DNA from: Archaeoglobus sp.
GTDB taxonomy: Archaea; Halobacteriota; Archaeoglobi; Archaeoglobales; Archaeoglobaceae
Direction of reading: 5' to 3'
DNA length: 17,000 nt
Assembly: GCA_003978865.1 (NCBI GenBank)
Contig: QNXS01000094.1
Coordinates: 1 to 17,000, forward strand
Part shown: in pieces, positions 13,778-17,000 of the stretch
Layout of the letters: each line of letters starts with the position of its first letter
Position numbering within the stretch: position 1 is the stretch's first letter
The notes under the pieces: model-generated
The model's input: only the letters and a program-made list of their open reading frames with translations
Told to the model about the DNA's origin: nothing
Databases searched by the model: none
Program-made: the position numbers and the translations under genes

Positions 13778-14437
13778 TTAAATTTTCTTTAAAGAACTGA
13801 ACGATGGATAACTCGTCAATTTTTGCCTTCTCCCTTCTGTTTTTACATTTCCGTTCAGTATTGCTTTTAAAATTGTGCCGGAGTCTATATACCTGTCAAA
13901 ACACTCCACAACTGTAATTCCAGCTCCAACCTCTCCTGCATTATGAGCGTCACTTCCCGCAATACCGGGTTTTCCATAAGCTTTTGCAAGTAAGGATGCT
14001 AAATAGTTGCAGATTCCAACAACGTACTTGGAGTTGAATACTTCTACTGCATCCACTTTCCTGATTATCCAGAATTTTAAGAGACCATGCCTGTAAAACT
14101 GAAAGGGATGGGCAACTGCAGTTACACCCCCCAACTCTTTGACTATGAATGCTGTCTCCTCCATACTCATACCGGGATCAACATCCTTTTTTATTCCATA
14201 AGCAAGCAGGTGACCGTTGAGCGTTGAAATTTCAATTCCCGGAACGATGATTAAACTGAGATTTTCTTCTTCAACAAACTCTATGGCTTCAAGAGAACCA
14301 TCAACTGTATCGTGATCGGTTATTGCCAGAGCATTGAGGTTATATCTTAGAGCAGACTTAACGACTTCTTTAACACTACTTTTCCCATCTTTACTGTGAT
14401 TTGTATGAACGTGCATGTCCGCTCTAATTATGGCCAT
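13778..14437 (-). CDS. PHP-domain metal-dependent phosphoesterase
   Basis: The 219-residue protein is a free-standing PHP domain. It shows the ordered metal ligands of the family: DMHVHT (H9, H11), ITDHDT (D41, H42), GIEIS (E69), VAHPF (H110) and GSDAH (D163, H165). Such proteins use a trinuclear metal site to hydrolyse phosphoesters. Relatives include 3',5'-nucleotide bisphosphate and 5'-3' RNA/DNA phosphatases, but the substrate here is unknown. ATG 14437 is preferred over the in-frame GTG at 14458: it begins right at the domain and lies about 25 bases from an A/T box shared with the divergent DUF89 gene. It precedes mrp by 43 bases. Confidence 0.88.
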   Translation of the reverse strand: MAIIRADMHVHTNHSKDGKSSVKEVVKSALRYNLNALAITDHDTVDGSLEAIEFVEEENLSLIIVPGIEISTLNGHLLAYGIKKDVDPGMSMEETAFIVKELGGVTAVAHPFQFYRHGLLKFWIIRKVDAVEVFNSKYVVGICNYLASLLAKAYGKPGIAGSDAHNAGEVGAGITVVECFDRYIDSGTILKAILNGNVKTEGRRQKLTSYPSFSSLKKI

Positions 14438-14458
14438 GAAGTATATTGGGGGGCACAC

Positions 14459-14468
14459 TTAAAAGCTT
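14459..14468. promoter_or_regulatory. A/T box shared by the divergent PHP and DUF89 genes
   Basis: TTAAAAGCTT, read TTTTAA-like on the other strand, lies about 25 bases from the PHP ATG (14437) and about 25 from the DUF89 ATG (14488). Only 50 bases separate the two start codons, so a separate box for each would have to overlap. It resembles the arrangement at 2333-2338. Confidence 0.5.
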
Positions 14469-14487
14469 GACAGTAAAACTTCACAGT

Positions 14488-15357
14488 ATGAAAATAACGC
14501 CAGTGTGTCCGGCCTGTCTTATAAACAGAGCTCGTATAGAAGCCGAAATGGTAACAGAAGATAAGGAAGTTGTATATAAAGCGGTTGAAGAAGCTTTAAA
14601 GGTACTTTCAAGGAGGTTTCCAGAAAGAGGAATAAATGCCATAATAGCAACAGAAATGCACAGAAAAGTTTACGAGATAATAGGATGTGATGATCCATAT
14701 GCAGAAGTTAAAAGGAGTGCAAACGAGTTGGTCATGAAACACCTCCCCGAAATCAAGGCAATTTTTGAAAAAGAAGGCAGATTTAACAGATTTAAAGCAT
14801 CGGTAATAGCTTCGATAATCGGTAACACGTTTGATTATGGTGTTATGGGACATGAAGTCAGCAGAGACTTTATGAGCTATTTCTCTGAATCGTTCATGAA
14901 AGGTTTGAAAATAGACGACACAGATAAAATAAGAGAGCTTTGCAGAGGAAAAGTTGTTTACTTAACTGACAATGCCGGTGAAATAGTTCTTGATACCTTA
15001 CTTATGAAAGAAATAAAGAAGATCTGCGAGAGACTGACAGTTGTTGTCAGGGGGAGACCAATTCTAAGCGATGCCACGATTGAAGATGCCAAGTTGTGTG
15101 GAGTTGATAGAATTGCAGATGAAATTCTGACAAATGGAAAGGGAGCTATAGGTATAATCCCAGAAGAACTTCCCGATATTACTATGGAAAGAATTGAAAG
15201 TGCAGATATTATTGTAGCTAAAGGGATGGCAAACTACGAATGTCTCTCAGATTCAGATTACAGTAACGTTGCCTTCCTTCTAACTGCAAAGTGTAAACCG
15301 GTAGCAGAGGATATAGGTGTTGACGTTGGAGATATGGTAGCAATGTTGAAGGGATAA
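14488..15357 (+). CDS. DUF89 / ARMT1-like damage-control phosphatase family protein
   Basis: The 289-residue product begins MKITPVCPACLINRA, with the CPxC typical of the archaeal subgroup. It has GNTFDYGVMG (112-121), the metal-site motif LTDNAGEIVLD (159-169, with D161 and N162), VVVRGRPILSDAT and AKGMANYECLSD. DUF89 proteins are metal-dependent phosphatases thought to remove damaged phosphate metabolites. An A. fulgidus member has a solved structure without, to my knowledge, an assigned substrate. The frame extends to an ATG at 14446, inside the PHP gene region, but ATG 14488 coincides with the conserved start and is correctly spaced from the A/T box at 14459-14468. A cysteine-rich protein gene follows 38 bases later. 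Confidence 0.9.
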   Translation: MKITPVCPACLINRARIEAEMVTEDKEVVYKAVEEALKVLSRRFPERGINAIIATEMHRKVYEIIGCDDPYAEVKRSANELVMKHLPEIKAIFEKEGRFNRFKASVIASIIGNTFDYGVMGHEVSRDFMSYFSESFMKGLKIDDTDKIRELCRGKVVYLTDNAGEIVLDTLLMKEIKKICERLTVVVRGRPILSDATIEDAKLCGVDRIADEILTNGKGAIGIIPEELPDITMERIESADIIVAKGMANYECLSDSDYSNVAFLLTAKCKPVAEDIGVDVGDMVAMLKG

Positions 15358-15395
15358 AAGGCAAAAGGTAAATTCAGAGGGCGACAGATTCAAAT

Positions 15396-15995
15396 ATGGT
15401 GTTTGAGACATCAAGGGAAAGAGCTTTAATTGAACTATTTGGAGCTCTTGAGGGTAGGTATGGACCTAATTATGAATGTAAATACTATCCCTGCCATTTT
15501 GAGGGGCAGGATTGTTCTCTCTGTTTCTGCCCGTTTTATCCATGTTTTATATATGATCTTGGTTACATAAAAAAGACAACTAAGGGCTACGTATGGAACT
15601 GCAAAGAATGTAACTGGATTCATGAAAAGGATGTAGTTGAAGAAGTTCTCTCTGAGCTCAGCAGTTACTCGAGACAGCAGCTCGTGGAGGAAGGATGGTT
15701 ATTTTTTAACAGAATTGTTCAGAAACTGTACTATGGCAGGGAGCTGGGAAAATTCATAGGAAATGCTTACAGTTTAATTGGTTGTATGGAGGGCAAAGAG
15801 TGCGAGGAGATAGAAGACATAAGATTTCTTGCAGTAAGGCTTGAAAACTTCGAAATATCTGACGTTGAAGAGATGACACGTCTGCAGGAGTTCCCGGAGG
15901 GCGTAATTTTAATACCACTGCTTGATGGTGACTATCTTTTTGGATTTAAACTGGAAAATAATGAAGTTAAAGGAATTAAGTGCAGACTTTTTTAA
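15396..15995 (+). CDS. Cysteine-rich small domain protein (PF04071-like)
   Basis: The 199-residue protein carries the 'cysteine-rich small domain' in its first 80 residues: YECKYYPCHF, GQDCSLCFCPFYPC and VWNCKECNWIH, giving C28, C33, C40, C43, C45, C50, C69 and C72 with nearby H34 and H76. Eight cysteines could hold two zinc ions or an Fe-S cluster; the function is unknown. The remaining 120 residues are acidic with no motif I recognise, and longer than the bare domain. It lies 38 bases after the DUF89 gene. A TATA-like GATAAAAGG overlaps that stop codon, so it may be co-transcribed, separately transcribed, or both. No strong ribosome binding site is evident. Confidence 0.8.
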   Translation: MVFETSRERALIELFGALEGRYGPNYECKYYPCHFEGQDCSLCFCPFYPCFIYDLGYIKKTTKGYVWNCKECNWIHEKDVVEEVLSELSSYSRQQLVEEGWLFFNRIVQKLYYGRELGKFIGNAYSLIGCMEGKECEEIEDIRFLAVRLENFEISDVEEMTRLQEFPEGVILIPLLDGDYLFGFKLENNEVKGIKCRLF

Positions 15996-16002
15996 TTTTT
16001 AT
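15988..16002 (+). terminator. T-rich terminator overlapping the end of the cysteine-rich protein gene
   Basis: The last codons and stop run directly into a T tract (TTTTTTTAATTTTTAT). This is an economical archaeal terminator. Confidence 0.45.
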
Positions 16003-16009
16003 CGGAATT

Positions 16010-16027
16010 TGCTAAGTATGCTAAGTA
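16010..16027. repeat. Exact tandem 9-bp duplication, TGCTAAGTA twice
   Basis: Copies at 16010-16018 and 16019-16027 are identical and adjacent, in the middle of the 54-base spacer between the convergent cysteine-rich and P-loop genes. The unit is not low complexity. Confidence 0.8.
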
Positions 16028-16049
16028 AACAGTATCAATTCCGTCATGG

Positions 16050-16892
16050 TCAAGAATTTAATGAATTAATTTGATAATTTGATGCTTTTGCTACTTTTGC
16101 TATTTTTTCAAAAACGTCTGTCTTTTTTGTTTTAACGTCGATAACCAGTATAGGCTCAAGTAGAGAAATAACGTCCTCAGTTACAACCTTCCATGGATCC
16201 TTAATACTGGATAGGGCTAATATTGCTCTTTTGTAACTACTTCCGCTGAATATCGCTGCCTTTCCCGGTGTAACAACTACAACCAAATCTACTTCGAGGG
16301 CTTTTGCTGTCGGTGCTGCACTGTTGTTGTAAGATTCAACTACAAAAAATTCGTGCCTATCTTTCAGGTAATCTAAGCATTTATCTGCATATTTCCTTGA
16401 ATTTAGTATGAGTTTTTCAGAGTTTTTAGCATCCACTGGCTCAGCTTTAACGATGTTCAGGAGTTTTCTGAGTTCACCTTTCAAAGACGCTATCGCTCTT
16501 TCTATATTCGATGGAACATAGTAATGCTTGGTTCTCTCCAAATCTGAAATCCTAATTACCGATATCTGGTTTGAATAGGGGGAATATACGCTAACTTTCC
16601 AACCGACTTTTTCCGGATCTGGAGGCAGGAGTAATGATACAACAGGCCCCTCATACTCGATTGGATCGGAACTCTTTGCAGCTATATGCAACTTAAACAT
16701 ATCTTCGCCAATAAGAATTCCGGCTTCAATGCTTTTTACAATGTACTTATACTGATACCATCCACTTATACCGCTAATAGGTTTGGAGAAGCCGACATCA
16801 ATACCCCTTTCAATAGCCCCCTCGATAAGGAATTTTGCAAAGGTTGTTTTTCCTGAATCGTATGGGAGCAGACCTGTTACAAGCACATCCAT
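16050..16892 (-). CDS. Predicted P-loop ATPase/GTPase (COG4028-like)
   Basis: The 280-residue protein starts MDVLVTGLLPYDSGKTTFAK. The P-loop GLLPYDSGKTT (7-17) places it among SIMIBI-class NTPases related in style to dethiobiotin and cobyrinate synthetases. Later strands include HEFFVVESYNNSA (Walker B-like) and DLVVVVTPGKAA. The match to COG4028, an uncharacterised archaeal family, is from memory. No partner substrate domain is evident. A T-rich TATA-like element at 16914-16926 is about 28 bases before the ATG, suggesting a leaderless transcript. The C-terminus is unusual at the DNA level: it is encoded by two sets of short tandem repeats (16067-16102). Confidence 0.72.
   Translation of the reverse strand: MDVLVTGLLPYDSGKTTFAKFLIEGAIERGIDVGFSKPISGISGWYQYKYIVKSIEAGILIGEDMFKLHIAAKSSDPIEYEGPVVSLLLPPDPEKVGWKVSVYSPYSNQISVIRISDLERTKHYYVPSNIERAIASLKGELRKLLNIVKAEPVDAKNSEKLILNSRKYADKCLDYLKDRHEFFVVESYNNSAAPTAKALEVDLVVVVTPGKAAIFSGSSYKRAILALSSIKDPWKVVTEDVISLLEPILVIDVKTKKTDVFEKIAKVAKASNYQINSLNS
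16067..16102. repeat. Two sets of short tandem repeats in the 3' coding end of the P-loop gene
   Basis: TAATTTGA occurs twice in a row (16067-16074 and 16075-16082), and CTTTTGCTA twice in a row (16085-16093 and 16094-16102). On the coding strand they encode AKVAKA and the serine/asparagine-rich last residues, so the protein tail seems built from recent micro-duplications. Confidence 0.7.
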
Positions 16893-16943
16893 GTAACTAT
16901 TTCCTTACTCAATGTAAAAAATAAAACAGTTTCGGACTGAGAG

Positions 16944-16959
16944 GGTGCCAATTGGCTCC
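16944..16959. promoter_or_regulatory. Interrupted palindrome upstream of the P-loop gene
   Basis: GGTGCCAATTGGCTCC contains the perfect 10-base palindrome GCCAATTGGC (16947-16956), extended on both sides by paired GG/CC after one mismatch. It lies about 55-65 bases upstream of the P-loop ATG, beyond the TATA-like element, and could be a regulator site for it or for a gene outside the window. The last ~110 bases show no supported gene. Confidence 0.3.
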
Positions 16960-17000
16960 TAACATGATTTTTGATTGCTGAAGATAATTGACCTTTAAGG

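Noticed and set aside
16962..17000. Possible C/D box guide RNA (ATGAT... and CTGA)
   Set aside because: The C-box-like sequence does not match RTGATGA and there is no paired C'/D' set with correct spacing.
1..17000. Search for CRISPR arrays, IS ends, prophage or toxin-antitoxin pairs
   Set aside because: Only two-copy repeats with short units were seen, no spaced repeat series, no transposase or phage genes; the PIN domain is fused to an ATPase and is not a VapC-type toxin with an antitoxin partner.

Overview
This window looks like a chromosome segment from a euryarchaeon, most likely of the class Archaeoglobi (an Archaeoglobus, Ferroglobus or Geoglobus relative). The evidence is archaeal core genes (replication factor C large subunit, sn-glycerol-1-phosphate type lipid enzymes, pyruvoyl arginine decarboxylase, a PIN-ATPase-KH protein), TATA-type promoters with many apparently leaderless starts, T-rich terminators, a tRNA without an encoded CCA whose acceptor stem is entirely G-C (a thermophile trait), and a fatty acyl-CoA synthetase of the kind common in beta-oxidising Archaeoglobi. 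The assignment is inferred from gene content, not from a database search. There is no sign of prophage, IS element, CRISPR array or plasmid functions.

Layout. 1-366: the C-terminus of an unrecognised plus-strand protein, then about 250 bases without a supported gene. 367-2306 (minus): a radical SAM protein, tRNA-Gly(GCC) and a RecA/KaiC-like protein with a degenerate P-loop. 2365-4480 (plus): hisI and a PIN/ATPase/KH protein. 4494-5954 (minus): rfcL. 6059-7339 (plus): a small membrane protein, a LOG-like TIGR00725 protein and a YjbQ-family protein, closely packed. 7371-9574 (minus): pdaD, then GGGP synthase and a UbiA-family DGGGP synthase whose stop and start codons overlap. 9749-12892 (plus): a 2[4Fe-4S] ferredoxin, geranylgeranyl reductase and an acyl-CoA synthetase. 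12976-14437 (minus): a PHP-family phosphoesterase and an Mrp/NBP35 ATPase. 14488-15995 (plus): a DUF89 protein and a cysteine-rich protein. 16050-16892 (minus): a P-loop protein resembling COG4028.

How the genes work together. The clearest biochemical module is archaeal membrane lipid synthesis. GGGP synthase and DGGGP synthase make the two ether bonds; geranylgeranyl reductase, with the adjacent ferredoxin as probable electron donor, saturates the isoprenoid chains. pdaD begins polyamine synthesis by turning arginine into agmatine. The rest are housekeeping genes (histidine synthesis, clamp loading, Fe-S carrier) or poorly characterised conserved archaeal families.

Two structural themes stand out. 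First, two divergent gene pairs (2306/2365 and 14437/14488) place their start codons almost symmetrically about one near-palindromic A/T box, suggesting a single bidirectional promoter serving two leaderless genes; rfcL and its divergent neighbour may be a third case. Second, all five convergent gene junctions, and the end of pdaD, carry two-copy tandem direct repeats of about 7-14 bp. Several of these overlap the stop codon, so gene 3' ends appear to have been locally duplicated. I see no obvious new multi-gene defence or mobile system.
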